The notes: generated from the letters alone by a model not told the origin. Shown: positions 37,775 through 47,553, counted from the first letter of the stretch. The stretch: DNA of 64,000 nt from Loktanella salsilacus (GCF_900114485.1 NZ_FOTF01000001.1:264739-328738), one strand, 5' to 3'. Translations and numbers: made by a program.

Positions 37775-39139
37775 CTATTGTTTCAGCGCGGCCATTCGCA
37801 ACGACACCATCAGCCCCGGCGCGTGATCCGATAGGGTCAACGTGGCATCGTGCAGGTCTGCAATCACCTCGACAAGGCTAAGCCCCAGACCGCTGCCCGG
37901 CGTGGCGCGGCTGCGGTCAAGGCGGTAGAGGCGCTGCAAAACGCGGCTCCGCTCGTCTTGGGGAATACCGGGGCCTTTGTCGGCGACGGTGAGGATCACA
38001 TCGCCGCCCCGCCGGTGCAGACCAATGGTGATCGGCGTGCCAGCGGGGGTATGGCGCAGGGCGTTTTCGATCAGGTTAGCAAGGATCTGCCCCAGCAAAT
38101 CCCGGTCGCCCAACACCATTGCTTGCGGCGCGGTGACATCAAGGATCAAATCGCGGCCGTCTTCGGTCGCAGCGGGATCGTAAAGCTCTGCAAAGGTGGC
38201 GACCAAGGCTGTCAGATCGACAGGGGCAAAGCGCGACTTGGGCGTGCCTGCCTCGATCTGGGCGATTTGTAGCAAGGCGTGAAAGACGGACACAACGCCC
38301 GCGACCTCTGCCTGCGCAAGGTCGACAAGGGCCGCCGCGTCATCCGGCAGCGGCAGGCCGGACAGATCATCCAGATGCACGGAAATGCGCTGGATCGGGG
38401 TTTTCAGATCATGGGCCACGTCCGACGACACCTGCCGCAGCGCATCCACTGAGGTTTCTTGCGCCGCCGCCATCCGGTCAATGCGCGTGCCGATGCGGCG
38501 AAAATCGTCGGACCATTGCGCCGTGGGCTGCACGCGGGCCGCCAAATCGCCGCTGGTCAGCTGGTCCAGCGTGCGCCCCAGCGCATTCACCTGCCGCGCA
38601 GACCGCCGCGCCATCACCAGCCCGGCCCCCAGCGCGATCACAAGCGTCGGTAGCAGGGACAGCAGCACAATGTTGCGGAACACCGTCCAAAGCTGGTCAA
38701 TCTCGGCCCGGCTGCGCGCGATGCTGAGCTGGCCCCCATAAAGCCGCGTGGTCAGCGCCAGATATTCGCCGCCGATGCGCGTGCCTTCGCCGTCCAGCGT
38801 CGTCAGGAAATAACCGTCTTGATCCTGCGCTAGCACGCCGTTGCCATAGTGCCGCCCGCGCGGGGAAACATAGGACAACACAATGCGCGCAGGATCGCTG
38901 ACCCGCGCCTCTGCCGCGACTAATGCGGCCAACGCGGTGGCAGACGGCGCGGCGCGAAAGCCTGCAACGTCCTGCTGCAAGTCGCTGCGCATGGTGGCAT
39001 CCAGCGATTTCCGGCTGGCGGTATAGCTGGCGGTCAGGCTGGCGATACTAATCAGCGCAAAGACAGCAACCAGCCCCAAGGCCAGCCGTACGGGGCTGGC
39101 ACGCAGCAGCGCGATAAGGCGGTGCAAGAAGGTCTTCAT
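37775..39139 (-). CDS. Sensor histidine kinase
   Basis: The 454-residue inner-membrane kinase has an N-terminal helix (LALGLVAVFALISIASLTAS), a periplasmic domain of about 120 residues, a second helix (IVLLSLLPTLVIALGAGLVM), a HAMP region, and the HisKA motif DVAHDLKTPIQR with the phospho-accepting His. The ATPase has N-box LANLIENALRHTP, DKGPGIP and GSGLGLSLVEV. It overlaps the response regulator gene. The signal is unknown; the HtrA gene next to it suggests envelope stress. Confidence 0.93.
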   Translation of the reverse strand: MKTFLHRLIALLRASPVRLALGLVAVFALISIASLTASYTASRKSLDATMRSDLQQDVAGFRAAPSATALAALVAAEARVSDPARIVLSYVSPRGRHYGNGVLAQDQDGYFLTTLDGEGTRIGGEYLALTTRLYGGQLSIARSRAEIDQLWTVFRNIVLLSLLPTLVIALGAGLVMARRSARQVNALGRTLDQLTSGDLAARVQPTAQWSDDFRRIGTRIDRMAAAQETSVDALRQVSSDVAHDLKTPIQRISVHLDDLSGLPLPDDAAALVDLAQAEVAGVVSVFHALLQIAQIEAGTPKSRFAPVDLTALVATFAELYDPAATEDGRDLILDVTAPQAMVLGDRDLLGQILANLIENALRHTPAGTPITIGLHRRGGDVILTVADKGPGIPQDERSRVLQRLYRLDRSRATPGSGLGLSLVEVIADLHDATLTLSDHAPGLMVSLRMAALKQ

Positions 39140-39825
39140 CCCTCGATCCGGTAGCCAGAGCCGCGCACGGTTTTGATCAGGTCCACATCAAATGGCTTGT
39201 CCACTTTGGCCCGCAGGCGGCTGATATGGGTCTCGACGACATTGGTTTGCGGATCGAATGAAATGCCCCAGACGTTTTCCAGCAACATGGTGCGGGTCTG
39301 GATGCGGCCCTTGCGGCGCAGCAGGTGTTCAAGGATCGCGAATTCACGCGGCAGCAGATCAATCTTTTGCCCCGCGCGGGTGACGTCGCGGGTGACAAGG
39401 TCCATCACCAGATCGCCAGCGGTCAGCGTCACGTCCTGCGCCAGCGCACGCGGGCGGCGGCCAAGGGCGTTGATCCGGGCTGACAGTTCGCCAAAGGCAA
39501 ACGGTTTGACCAGATAATCGTCCGCACCCGCGTTCAGCCCGCCAATGCGGTCATCCACTGATCCCATCGCGGTCAGCATCAGAACCGGCGTCCGGTTGCC
39601 GGCGCCGCGCAAGGATTTCACGAGCGTCAGCCCGTCAATTTCCGGCAGCATCCGGTCGATAATCATCACGTCATGCTCTGCGCTTGTGGCCTGCACCAAG
39701 CCGTCGCGGCCATTTTCCACCAAGTCGACCGTATGCCCCTCTTCGCGCAGACCGCGCGTGATGTATTGGCCAGTCGTCCGGTCGTCTTCGACCACGAGTA
39801 TCTTCATCGTGTTTCCATGCGTCAT
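39136..39825 (-). CDS. OmpR-family response regulator
   Basis: The 229-residue protein from the ATG at 39825 has a receiver domain (MKILVVEDDRTTGQYI, phospho-acceptor Asp in MIIDRMLPEIDG, switch Lys in DDYLVKPFAFGELS) and a C-terminal winged helix (LLPREFAILEHLLRRKGRI, VVETHISRLRAKVDKP). An AAAGGA site precedes 39825; the ATG at 39807, at the first residue of the receiver, is the alternative. It is cotranscribed with the kinase. Confidence 0.93.
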   Translation of the reverse strand: MTHGNTMKILVVEDDRTTGQYITRGLREEGHTVDLVENGRDGLVQATSAEHDVMIIDRMLPEIDGLTLVKSLRGAGNRTPVLMLTAMGSVDDRIGGLNAGADDYLVKPFAFGELSARINALGRRPRALAQDVTLTAGDLVMDLVTRDVTRAGQKIDLLPREFAILEHLLRRKGRIQTRTMLLENVWGISFDPQTNVVETHISRLRAKVDKPFDVDLIKTVRGSGYRIEG

Positions 39826-39982
39826 GCCTGATCCTTTGACAGATGGGGCGTGCGCGCCCGCTTGGCAAGAAAAAGGCCCCGCGCGTCCCAAGGCAGGAAC
39901 GGCGGGGCCAAGGCTCAGCTGGTGCATCAATCAGAGCCAAGGACAGCAGCCCGGTGCATCGGGCCGTGCCTATAGGGTCGCC

Positions 39983-41104
39983 TTAGGCGGCTTTTTTCGC
40001 CAGATCGCCGACGGTCACGTCAATCGACATCTCGCGCCCTTGGCGCCAAACCGTCGCAACGGTTTCGGTGCCGGGGGTCACGTCAGCCACAGCGCGGGTC
40101 AGATCGCCGATGTCCGCGATGTCTTTGCCCGCGAAGGTCAGAATGATATCGCCGCTCTTCAGGCCAGATTTTGCGGCGGGGCTGTCTGCAGAGACGTCTT
40201 CAATCACGGCCCCTTTGGGACTGTCATACCCCAGCACAGAGGCGATTTCCTCTGTCATTGGCTTAATCTGAACGCCCAGCCAGCCACGCGCGATGGTGCC
40301 GTCATCTTGCAGATCGGCGACGACTTTTTGCACCAGATCAGATGGCACAGCAAAGCCGATGCCCACGGACCCGCCGCCGGGGCTGAAAATCATCGTGTTC
40401 ACGCCGATAACTTCACCATCCGCGTTGAACAGAGGACCGCCAGAGTTGCCCTTGTTGATCGCGGCATCGGTCTGGATGTAGTCGTCATAGGGGCCAGAGT
40501 GGATGTCGCGGGACACGGCGGACACGATGCCAGAGGTCACGGTGCCGCCAAGGCCAAAGGGGTTTCCGATGGCCAGCGCTTCGTCACCCGGGCGCACGGT
40601 ATTGCTGTCGCCCCAAGGCACGATTGGCAGGTCGGCGCCGGTGTCGATCTTGATCAGCGCGATATCGGTCAAGGGGTCCACGCCGATCACCTCGGCATCG
40701 TATTCCTTATCGTCGCTGAGCGTGACCTTGACCGTCTGGGCACCGTCAACAACGTGGTTGTTGGTGACGATATAGCCGTCCTTGGACACGATAAAACCGG
40801 ACCCCAGCGCGTGCATCGGCTCTGCCTGGCCGCCTTGCGGAGTCTGGAACATGGGGCCAAAGCGGCGCTCTAGCTCTTCACGCGGAAAGCCGGGCGGCAA
40901 GGCGTCGGCCAGCGACTGCGCGTCCTGCGCCTTTTCCGTCACTTCGATAAAGACCACGGCGGGGGACAGGGTTTCGACCAGATCCCCATAGCCGCCAGCG
41001 GGAACAGCCAGCGCGGCGGTCGGGGCGAGAGTCATGGCGGTGGAGCCGGCCAAAGCGGCAAACATCGTCAGCGCGGCAGCAGAGCGGCGGATCGAGGGGG
41101 TCAT
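39983..41104 (-). CDS. HtrA/DegP-type periplasmic serine protease
   Basis: The 373-residue protein has a signal peptide (SAAALTMFAALAGSTAM, with ALA near residue 33), a trypsin-like domain with His in VTNNHVVDGA, Asp in DPLTDIALIKI and Ser in NKGNSGGPLFN, and one PDZ domain (SAAKSGLKSGDIILTF). One PDZ and the short length are closer to DegS than to DegP, but it has a signal peptide, not an obvious anchor. I chose the ATG at 41104 because AAAGGA lies eight bases before it; the ATG at 41113 overlaps that site. It lies upstream of the two-component genes on the same strand. Confidence 0.92.
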   Translation of the reverse strand: MTPSIRRSAAALTMFAALAGSTAMTLAPTAALAVPAGGYGDLVETLSPAVVFIEVTEKAQDAQSLADALPPGFPREELERRFGPMFQTPQGGQAEPMHALGSGFIVSKDGYIVTNNHVVDGAQTVKVTLSDDKEYDAEVIGVDPLTDIALIKIDTGADLPIVPWGDSNTVRPGDEALAIGNPFGLGGTVTSGIVSAVSRDIHSGPYDDYIQTDAAINKGNSGGPLFNADGEVIGVNTMIFSPGGGSVGIGFAVPSDLVQKVVADLQDDGTIARGWLGVQIKPMTEEIASVLGYDSPKGAVIEDVSADSPAAKSGLKSGDIILTFAGKDIADIGDLTRAVADVTPGTETVATVWRQGREMSIDVTVGDLAKKAA

Positions 41105-41248
41105 GGGCAGCATCCTTTGGTTGCGTCTTTATGAACCTTAGATGCACCCCTGCCCTGACGATTGCCTGACGCGCGCTATACAGATTTGTAAGGTTTGGAT
41201 TGGCAGTGCGTTGGGCATCTGCCCCACTGCGGGCGGGCACTGATTTTG

Positions 41249-41272
41249 AGTATTTTTGGCAAGATGAATGCC
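41249..41272 (+). repeat. Dispersed intergenic element, copy 5
   Basis: GAGTATTTTTGGCAAGATGA followed by ATG, between the C45 hydrolase stop and the htrA start. It matches the core of the element at 24815 (GGAGTATTTGGGGCAAGATG). Confidence 0.45.
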
Positions 41273-41282
41273 AAAGGGGCTG

Positions 41283-42254
41283 TTATGCGACGCCGGGGAT
41301 TGCAACGCGGCGGGCGCTGTCTTGGAAATGATGCATCGACATGGGCCAAACGGTGCCGGGCCAGCGGACTTCCATCTCGCGTAGCCTTGGGCGGTAGACA
41401 GTCGTGTAAAGCGTGCCGAAGCCTTGCGCGAAAGCGGTGGAGTAGAGCGGCGGTTTCAGGAAGGCGTCGATGAACACATCCTGCGGGTCGCGGTGCAGGG
41501 TCAGGCGGTGCAGCAAGAACCGTTCGCGTTCGACCGTGGCGGTAAAGCGGGCGTGGCTGACCCATTCGACCTGTTCTTGGTGGTTGGTCGCGACGGCGTT
41601 GCGGGTCAGCAGCGTCTTGCGGTCCGGGCCCATCATCGCCGTCAAATAGTTGCGGTGCTCGTCCAGCACCGTGACGTTGTAGGACATATGGGTCGGGATA
41701 CGCATCAGCACCTCGCCCGCCTCTTCTGTGGTGGTGCAGGTTTGCAAAATATAGCGCAGGATCAGCGGCACGCCGAACCCCTGCCCCACGATGCGCCGAC
41801 CACCAAAGGTCAGCGAGATCGCCAGCCCCGCGTCGTTGATGCCGTCGACAAGGCCCCAAAGCCCGTCGCTGATGCCCATGACGCGGCGGCCGTTCCAATT
41901 GGTGTTCAGGATCAGGCTGTCAAAGGCGTTCGGGTTGTAGTCGTAGTTGCGCACCAGCACGGGTTCTGTGCCGGGCCAGATCGCTTGACTGCACCCGCTG
42001 AGATAAGGTGGCGGGTTGTAAAAGGACAAGAAACGGGCGGCCATATCGCCGCCGCCAGCCAATTCGCACAGGGAATCGTAAAGTGGCACCAGCTCTGGCA
42101 TGTTGGATGCCAAGGCGCGGTGACATTCCAGATAGGTCGGGCGCGCGCTTTCGCCGTCCCGCAACCACCACTTGCGGTAGGCGGGCCAGTATTCGGCGAA
42201 CAGCCCGGCCCACCGGGGACCGGGCTGTTCTTCTGATAGCGCGCGCCAGAGCAT
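41283..42254 (-). CDS. C45-family NTN hydrolase / acyltransferase-like protein
   Basis: The 323-residue protein resembles isopenicillin-N acyltransferase (peptidase C45). The likely N-terminal nucleophile is Cys88 in YLSGCSQAIW, exposed by self-cleavage, followed by VLVRNYDYNPNAFDS and GISDGLWGLVDGINDAGLAI, the family's oxyanion and substrate segments. Family members hydrolyse or exchange amide bonds. It is the last gene of a four-gene minus-strand operon, starting directly after the ATP-grasp stop. The substrate is unknown; cleaving the amide made by the ATP-grasp enzyme is one possibility. Confidence 0.82.
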   Translation of the reverse strand: MLWRALSEEQPGPRWAGLFAEYWPAYRKWWLRDGESARPTYLECHRALASNMPELVPLYDSLCELAGGGDMAARFLSFYNPPPYLSGCSQAIWPGTEPVLVRNYDYNPNAFDSLILNTNWNGRRVMGISDGLWGLVDGINDAGLAISLTFGGRRIVGQGFGVPLILRYILQTCTTTEEAGEVLMRIPTHMSYNVTVLDEHRNYLTAMMGPDRKTLLTRNAVATNHQEQVEWVSHARFTATVERERFLLHRLTLHRDPQDVFIDAFLKPPLYSTAFAQGFGTLYTTVYRPRLREMEVRWPGTVWPMSMHHFQDSARRVAIPGVA

Positions 42255-43715
42255 TTACATGATCTTGAAGGCAGGTTCTGCCAGCGCTGGCCCTGCGGAG
42301 GCGACGGGAAGCGGCTTGCCCGAGACGCACTTCTTAATGCCGTGGATCCACTTGGCGGCGCGGTCGTTCAACTGGAACGACTTCGTCATGGACCGTCCGC
42401 GCGTCACAAGGATGCCGATGTCGGCACCTTCATAGCGGTAATCGCCGGGCTGCAGGATGCGCAGAAAGAACGCCTCGTTTTCCGATTCCACCGCGCGGCG
42501 GTGATAGTCGAAGCGGTCATAAACAACGCGGCCGTCTTCCAGCATTTTGTAGATGCCAGTCTCAGGCGACTCGGTGCAGATATCGACCGTATCAGCCGTG
42601 TGCTTGATCACCATCTGCGACCAGCTGTCGATCATGTCCGGGTTGGCCCAGCGATTGTTTAGCTCGTCCACGTCCAGCTGGAACTTTTTTCGGCTGAATT
42701 CCAGCAGGTGAAACAGGAACAGCGGCGCGTCGGCATGCGCAAACGCGGCGTGGTTCGTCATGGATGAACAGCCGGTGATGCGTGGGTTCAATTCCCCCAG
42801 CCACAGATCACCCGTCTTTTTGTCGATCAGGAAGTCGAGTTCGAAGTAGCCCCGATAGCCTTCTTTGCGCAGCTGTTCGCCGAACTTAAAAGTCATGTCG
42901 CGCGCTTGCTGACGCACCTTGGGCGGAAAGGCTGTGGCCAGAATTTCGTTACCACACCAGCCGCCGCGATACGGCGTCAGGTCTTTGAAACCGACAAGTT
43001 CCGTCATCAACGGGCCAACGATCGTGCCTTGAGACGTGGCGCAAGCCTCGATCGCAGAGCCGCGGCAGTCGATCCGCTTCATGATCTTGATCTCGCCCTC
43101 GCCGACGATCTCATGCTCGTGGCGGCGGAAATCCTCTTCGGATTTGATAAAGAACGTGGTGTGCCCGCTATCGCCAAAGGCCGATTGCAGAACCAGATCG
43201 TGACCGATCCCGGCCTTTTCGGCGATCCGGCGCAGCTCTTCGTAGGATTTGACCTCTGCCAGCGTGTTCGGCACCGACGGGACGCCCGCCTTGTTGCCGA
43301 TACGCACAGTTTCGATCTTGTTATCCAGCGATTGGCGCAGCTTGGCCTTGGGGAACCAGACGTCGGCGCCCAGTTCCTTGGACAGGCGTTCGGTTTCCTC
43401 GTCGAACATCAGGAACACGAACTTGGGCTTGCCGCCGCGGCGCTTAATGAAGTCGATGACCTCTTTGTGCTGCAGCAGATAGTTGTTGATGTCCTCGATG
43501 GACTGGAATTCTGCGTGGGGCTGTTCGGACGGGCAGAACACGTTGGGGTGCTTGCCACCGTAACAGTCGATGTAGCAGATATACTTGAAGTTTTTCACCC
43601 ACTCATCAAGGCCGAGCAGGTTAAAGTTGGTCGCAGAGATAAAGTAGACGGGCTCTTCGTTGCGGTGAAAGAACCGGCGAATTTCGGAGATATTCTTGAG
43701 AACTGTCGTGGTCAT
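42255..43715 (-). CDS. ATP-grasp ligase of unknown substrate (biotin-carboxylase-like)
   Basis: The 486-residue protein is a carboxylate-amine-type ATP-grasp enzyme. ATP-binding segments are seen in GHDLVLQSAFGDSGHTTFFI and EIKIMKRIDCRGSAIEA (about residues 175-235), and the metal-binding pair in YFELDFLIDKKTG, then WLGELNPRITGCSSMTN near residue 315. It has an N-terminal Rossmann-like domain but no biotin or biotinyl domain. Such enzymes join a carboxylate to an amine or peptide. It starts 14 bases after the decarboxylase. The product is not known. Confidence 0.82.
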   Translation of the reverse strand: MTTTVLKNISEIRRFFHRNEEPVYFISATNFNLLGLDEWVKNFKYICYIDCYGGKHPNVFCPSEQPHAEFQSIEDINNYLLQHKEVIDFIKRRGGKPKFVFLMFDEETERLSKELGADVWFPKAKLRQSLDNKIETVRIGNKAGVPSVPNTLAEVKSYEELRRIAEKAGIGHDLVLQSAFGDSGHTTFFIKSEEDFRRHEHEIVGEGEIKIMKRIDCRGSAIEACATSQGTIVGPLMTELVGFKDLTPYRGGWCGNEILATAFPPKVRQQARDMTFKFGEQLRKEGYRGYFELDFLIDKKTGDLWLGELNPRITGCSSMTNHAAFAHADAPLFLFHLLEFSRKKFQLDVDELNNRWANPDMIDSWSQMVIKHTADTVDICTESPETGIYKMLEDGRVVYDRFDYHRRAVESENEAFFLRILQPGDYRYEGADIGILVTRGRSMTKSFQLNDRAAKWIHGIKKCVSGKPLPVASAGPALAEPAFKIM

Positions 43716-43728
43716 GAATCGTCCTTTG

Positions 43729-46497
43729 TTATTCTGCGGCGGTTTTATTTGATGTCAGCTTCTTCGCTGCTGTCAGTCGTTTTTGCGGCGTTTGGGCTGC
43801 CAAGGCTTCGGGTGTGAAGACGCGCAGGCCAAGGTCGGCGCGGTAGCCGTGGATCTCGTTCACGTCCAAAGCGCGCATGAAGGCGAGGATTTCAGACGAA
43901 ATCACCTGCCCCGGCACGAGGATCGGAAAGCCGGGTGGGTAAGGAATGATGAAACTGGCGCTGACGACCTCTTCGCCCGCGTCTAGGGCGTGCTGAAGCG
44001 ATCCGTCTAGGTCCATGTAATCGCAGTTGTTTTCGTCGTAAGCCATGTAATAGGCCGTGCGGATATCGCCCTCTGACGTGACATTGTCGGCGCGAAAAGC
44101 ATCGTGGAAGCGGCTGAAATCGGGCAGCGGCGGATACTTTTCCGTCAGGTTGGCGACGCGGCGCTCAAAGCCAAGACGCTCCATCTTTGACGCGTCATCC
44201 AGCAGGTCATCCAGCCCGCGGGCAATTTCGACCAGCACTTCGATCAGGTAAGCGACGCTGGACCGCGTGGTGCCGATGTTCGTCATGAACAGCACCGAAT
44301 TACGCGAGGTTTTGTTGATCTGGATGCCGTATTTATCCATCAAGATCTGCGTCTTAAAGGTATCGCCATCCCAGCCCGTGCCGCCAACGCCCAGCGTCAC
44401 GCGAGTGGCATCAAGGACGAATTCGTCGTCCTCCCACGCCTCTAGCATGTCGATCCAACCGCGGTCGGGATCGTAATAGCTCTCGGTCCCGCTTTCGCGG
44501 TATTCGGACGGGATCATTTCCGCCAGGCTGAGCACCTTAAAGTATTTCTTAAGCAGCGGATGCGTAGATATAGCGCGGCGCATCGACATGGCCGCTTCTA
44601 GCTGGCGCTGAACAAATTCGAACCCTTCAAGTTCGACTTGGCGGCGGCCCACATCAAGGGAGGCGATGATTTGATAATTCGGCGATGTTGACGTGTGCGT
44701 CATATAGGCTTCGTGGAAGGCCTGTTCGACCTCGCCTTTGAAGTCCTGATCGTTGACGTGGATCATCGATCCCTGCCGCAGCGATGTCAGCGTTTTATGC
44801 GTCGATTGCGTGGCATAGACGCGGATGCGTGCCGTTGGCGGGGCGATCAACCGGGTGTTCAGAATGGTTTCGGTGTCGGCCCCTTTGAGCATTTCCTGCT
44901 GCGCGGCATAGGCCTCGGCGTGCTCTTCGGTCTTAAACCGCGCGCGCATTTTGTTGGCGGTCCGCATCGCGGTGCGCTTGCGGTAGGTCGGGTTAAAGCG
45001 GGCAAAGGCGAACCATGCCTCGTCCCACAGGAAAATCAGGTCGGGCTTGATGGCCAGACACTCTTCCATGACGCGGTCGACGTTATAGACGATGCCGTCA
45101 AAGGTGCAGTTCGTCAGCAGCAGCATCCGCACGCGGTCCAGCTTGCCAGCGGCCTTGAGGTCCAGCAGCTGCTGCTTCATCTCGCGCAGCGGCACAGCGC
45201 CATACATGGAATATTCGTTCAGCGGATAGCTATCGAGGTAGCAAACCTGCGCGCCCGCCAGCACCATGCCGTAATGATGCGACTTGTGGCAGTCGCGGTC
45301 GACCAGAACGATATCTCCTGGTCGAACAAGCGCTTGCACGACGATCTTATTGCAGGTCGAAGTGCCGTTGGTCGCGAAAAACGTCTGCTTGGACCCAAAA
45401 GCGCGCGACGCCAGTTCCTGCGCCTCTTTGATCGGGCCGTGCGGTTCCAGCAAGGAATCCAGCCCGCCCGACGTGGCAGAGGTTTCGGCGAGGAAGATGT
45501 TAGGCCCGTAAAACGCGCCCATATCCTGAATCCAATGGCTGCGCGTAATCGACTTGCCGCGTGAAATCGGCATGGCGTGAAAGACGCCTGTCGGCTGCTT
45601 GGAATAGTTAACCAAAGCCGTAAAGAACGGCGTTTTATAGCGCGACTGCACACCGCGCAGGATGTTCAGGTGCAGTTCCATGAAGTCTTCTTGGTTATAG
45701 AAAACACGGCGGCAGATGCCGAGTTCGGTGCCGGCGATATCCTCGACCGACCGTTCCGTCACCAAATAGGCGTCCAGTTCTGGCCGCACGTCATCGATCA
45801 GACGGCACAGGGCGGGGCCATAATCCTTGGTTTGCAGGTCGTTCAGCTTGTCGGTGCCAGCAACGCCTTCAAGAAAACGCGCCAGAATGGGATGGTCGGA
45901 CTTGGACCGTAGGGTCACGCCGGGGCGCACCACGATGGCCTGAATGTTATGGTTAAACAGCACCGCGATCAGCGCATCCTCGACCGATGGGACAACCAAA
46001 GCCTCGTAGATAAACGGATCTTCGGCGCGGCGCATGGCGTGGACATTGGCCTTGAGCCAGTGTTCCTGCGCGTCGGACACCTCGTCCACGATCAGCACCT
46101 CGAAATAGGGCTTGGTCATGGCGCGCACTTCGGGGGACAGCAGCGCCTCGTCGTCATGCTCTTCACGGTCGTCGCTGTCGTGGTCCAGCGGAATGTGGCG
46201 GCGGCGGTATGCGCCGGTGGTCAGGGCACGGGCGACGCGGTGAACGCTGTAGGACAGTTCGGTAAAGCTGTTATGCTCGAACTGGCGGCGCATGTGGTCG
46301 AACACCTGCATGCCGGGGAAAGCCCAATAGGCCTCGATCTCGGCCAAGCCATCGAACAGTTCAGAAGCTTGGCTGCGCAGCGTCGGGTCGATCTTTGCTG
46401 GTGCCTCGCGGGCCAGTTGCGCTGTGACTTCTCGCAATTCGCTCCAACGGTCGGCACGCAACTGGGTCGCAGAATAATAGTCGGTCACGGAATGCAT
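43729..46497 (-). CDS. Orn/Lys/Arg decarboxylase-family PLP enzyme
   Basis: The 922-residue protein has an N-terminal region of about 300 residues, with a wing-like domain (PYFEVLIVDEVSDAQEHWLK), and a fold-type I PLP core. PLP Lys568 lies in ATQSTHKTLTSLRQGS, the cofactor-nitrogen Asp492 in FLWDEAWFAF, and GTSTCNKIV is near 378. A C-terminal domain completes the inducible-decarboxylase layout, and it is longer than the usual 710-750 residues. It should decarboxylate a basic amino acid to a di- or polyamine; which one cannot be told. It is second in the operon. Confidence 0.85.
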   Translation of the reverse strand: MHSVTDYYSATQLRADRWSELREVTAQLAREAPAKIDPTLRSQASELFDGLAEIEAYWAFPGMQVFDHMRRQFEHNSFTELSYSVHRVARALTTGAYRRRHIPLDHDSDDREEHDDEALLSPEVRAMTKPYFEVLIVDEVSDAQEHWLKANVHAMRRAEDPFIYEALVVPSVEDALIAVLFNHNIQAIVVRPGVTLRSKSDHPILARFLEGVAGTDKLNDLQTKDYGPALCRLIDDVRPELDAYLVTERSVEDIAGTELGICRRVFYNQEDFMELHLNILRGVQSRYKTPFFTALVNYSKQPTGVFHAMPISRGKSITRSHWIQDMGAFYGPNIFLAETSATSGGLDSLLEPHGPIKEAQELASRAFGSKQTFFATNGTSTCNKIVVQALVRPGDIVLVDRDCHKSHHYGMVLAGAQVCYLDSYPLNEYSMYGAVPLREMKQQLLDLKAAGKLDRVRMLLLTNCTFDGIVYNVDRVMEECLAIKPDLIFLWDEAWFAFARFNPTYRKRTAMRTANKMRARFKTEEHAEAYAAQQEMLKGADTETILNTRLIAPPTARIRVYATQSTHKTLTSLRQGSMIHVNDQDFKGEVEQAFHEAYMTHTSTSPNYQIIASLDVGRRQVELEGFEFVQRQLEAAMSMRRAISTHPLLKKYFKVLSLAEMIPSEYRESGTESYYDPDRGWIDMLEAWEDDEFVLDATRVTLGVGGTGWDGDTFKTQILMDKYGIQINKTSRNSVLFMTNIGTTRSSVAYLIEVLVEIARGLDDLLDDASKMERLGFERRVANLTEKYPPLPDFSRFHDAFRADNVTSEGDIRTAYYMAYDENNCDYMDLDGSLQHALDAGEEVVSASFIIPYPPGFPILVPGQVISSEILAFMRALDVNEIHGYRADLGLRVFTPEALAAQTPQKRLTAAKKLTSNKTAAE

Positions 46498-46581
46498 TAC
46501 GGTCGGTCCTCGGTATTGTTACGCGGGACGCCGATTGGGCGGACTGGTCCGGTGAAACCCGGGCCAGTCGCCAAGGTGGCG

Positions 46582-47553
46582 TTAGATAACGTCAGTGTGG
46601 GGGACGATTGGCGGGACTGCAACAGTGCCCGTCGGAGTTTTATATTCGATCTCCATCTCGGCCTCTCCTGGCACGTCGACCATCAGACCGGCGCGTGTGC
46701 CCTGATGTGGAATTGCCAATGGCCCCAAGGTGTTAAGGAAGCTGTCTACGCCGCTGGTGCGATCATAGACAGAGAAATCGACGTCCCGGTCACGGAAGGA
46801 TTTCAGGACTTGCCCCAGACCCTTCATGCCAGTTTCGCGCTGGCGGCGGACCATATCAAGGTCGATTTCAATCGGGAACATGTCCTCTTGACCTTGGCTT
46901 TGGTGCAGCACCATGGACGTCGGATCGACGACGCACGACCGCCCGATGCCGCCCGATCCCAGACCGTTTACGTCAATGACGTAGCACTGGAATTGCGCCG
47001 CCGTGGCGCGCGCGATGGCCAGTTCGGCGTCGCGGTCGGTGGTTCCGGTCAGCACGGGGTGCAACAGCACCTCGACCCCTTGGGCGGTCAGCTGGCGGGT
47101 CGTTTCGGGGAACCACATGTCATAGCAAATCGACAGGCCAAACCGGCCCACATCCGGCACGTCAAAGACGCAAAATTCGGTGCCTGCGGCGATGCCAGCC
47201 TCGTAGGGGCGGAATGGGAACATCTTGGCGTAGCGTTTGACGATATTGCCGTCGGGGTCGATCACAAAGGATGTGTTCAGAATGCGCCCGTCCGCGTGGC
47301 GGATGAACATCGAGCCGGGGATCAGCCAGACCTTGTGCTTGCGCGCGGCTTCGCAAAACCGATCAAGGGTTTCGTTCTGCGGTTCTTGCGCGAACTTATC
47401 CAGCGGGCCGAATGGCGCGAGTTCCGAAAACAGCACCATTTGGGTCCAAGGAAAGCGTAGCATCAGCACATCAAGGCGCTGGATCATGCCATCCACGTTG
47501 GAATGAAGCGGGTTCACGTACATCTGAACACCGGCGATTGCGAAGGGAGTCAT
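46582..47553 (-). CDS. Nitrilase-superfamily amidohydrolase
   Basis: The 323-residue protein has the Glu-Lys-Cys triad of carbon-nitrogen hydrolases: Glu in VLFSELAPFGPLD, Lys in RYAKMFPFRPYEAG and Cys in GLSICYDMWFPETTRQL. Members hydrolyse nitriles or amides, including the N-carbamoylputrescine amidases of polyamine synthesis. Substrate specificity cannot be read from the sequence. It opens the four-gene operon, followed after 84 bases by the decarboxylase. Confidence 0.85.
   Translation of the reverse strand: MTPFAIAGVQMYVNPLHSNVDGMIQRLDVLMLRFPWTQMVLFSELAPFGPLDKFAQEPQNETLDRFCEAARKHKVWLIPGSMFIRHADGRILNTSFVIDPDGNIVKRYAKMFPFRPYEAGIAAGTEFCVFDVPDVGRFGLSICYDMWFPETTRQLTAQGVEVLLHPVLTGTTDRDAELAIARATAAQFQCYVIDVNGLGSGGIGRSCVVDPTSMVLHQSQGQEDMFPIEIDLDMVRRQRETGMKGLGQVLKSFRDRDVDFSVYDRTSGVDSFLNTLGPLAIPHQGTRAGLMVDVPGEAEMEIEYKTPTGTVAVPPIVPHTDVI

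Noticed and set aside
45949..47460. Plus-strand frame of 503 codons antisense to the decarboxylase and nitrilase genes
   Set aside because: It crosses two clearly coding genes on the minus strand and has no ribosome site or recognisable motif.
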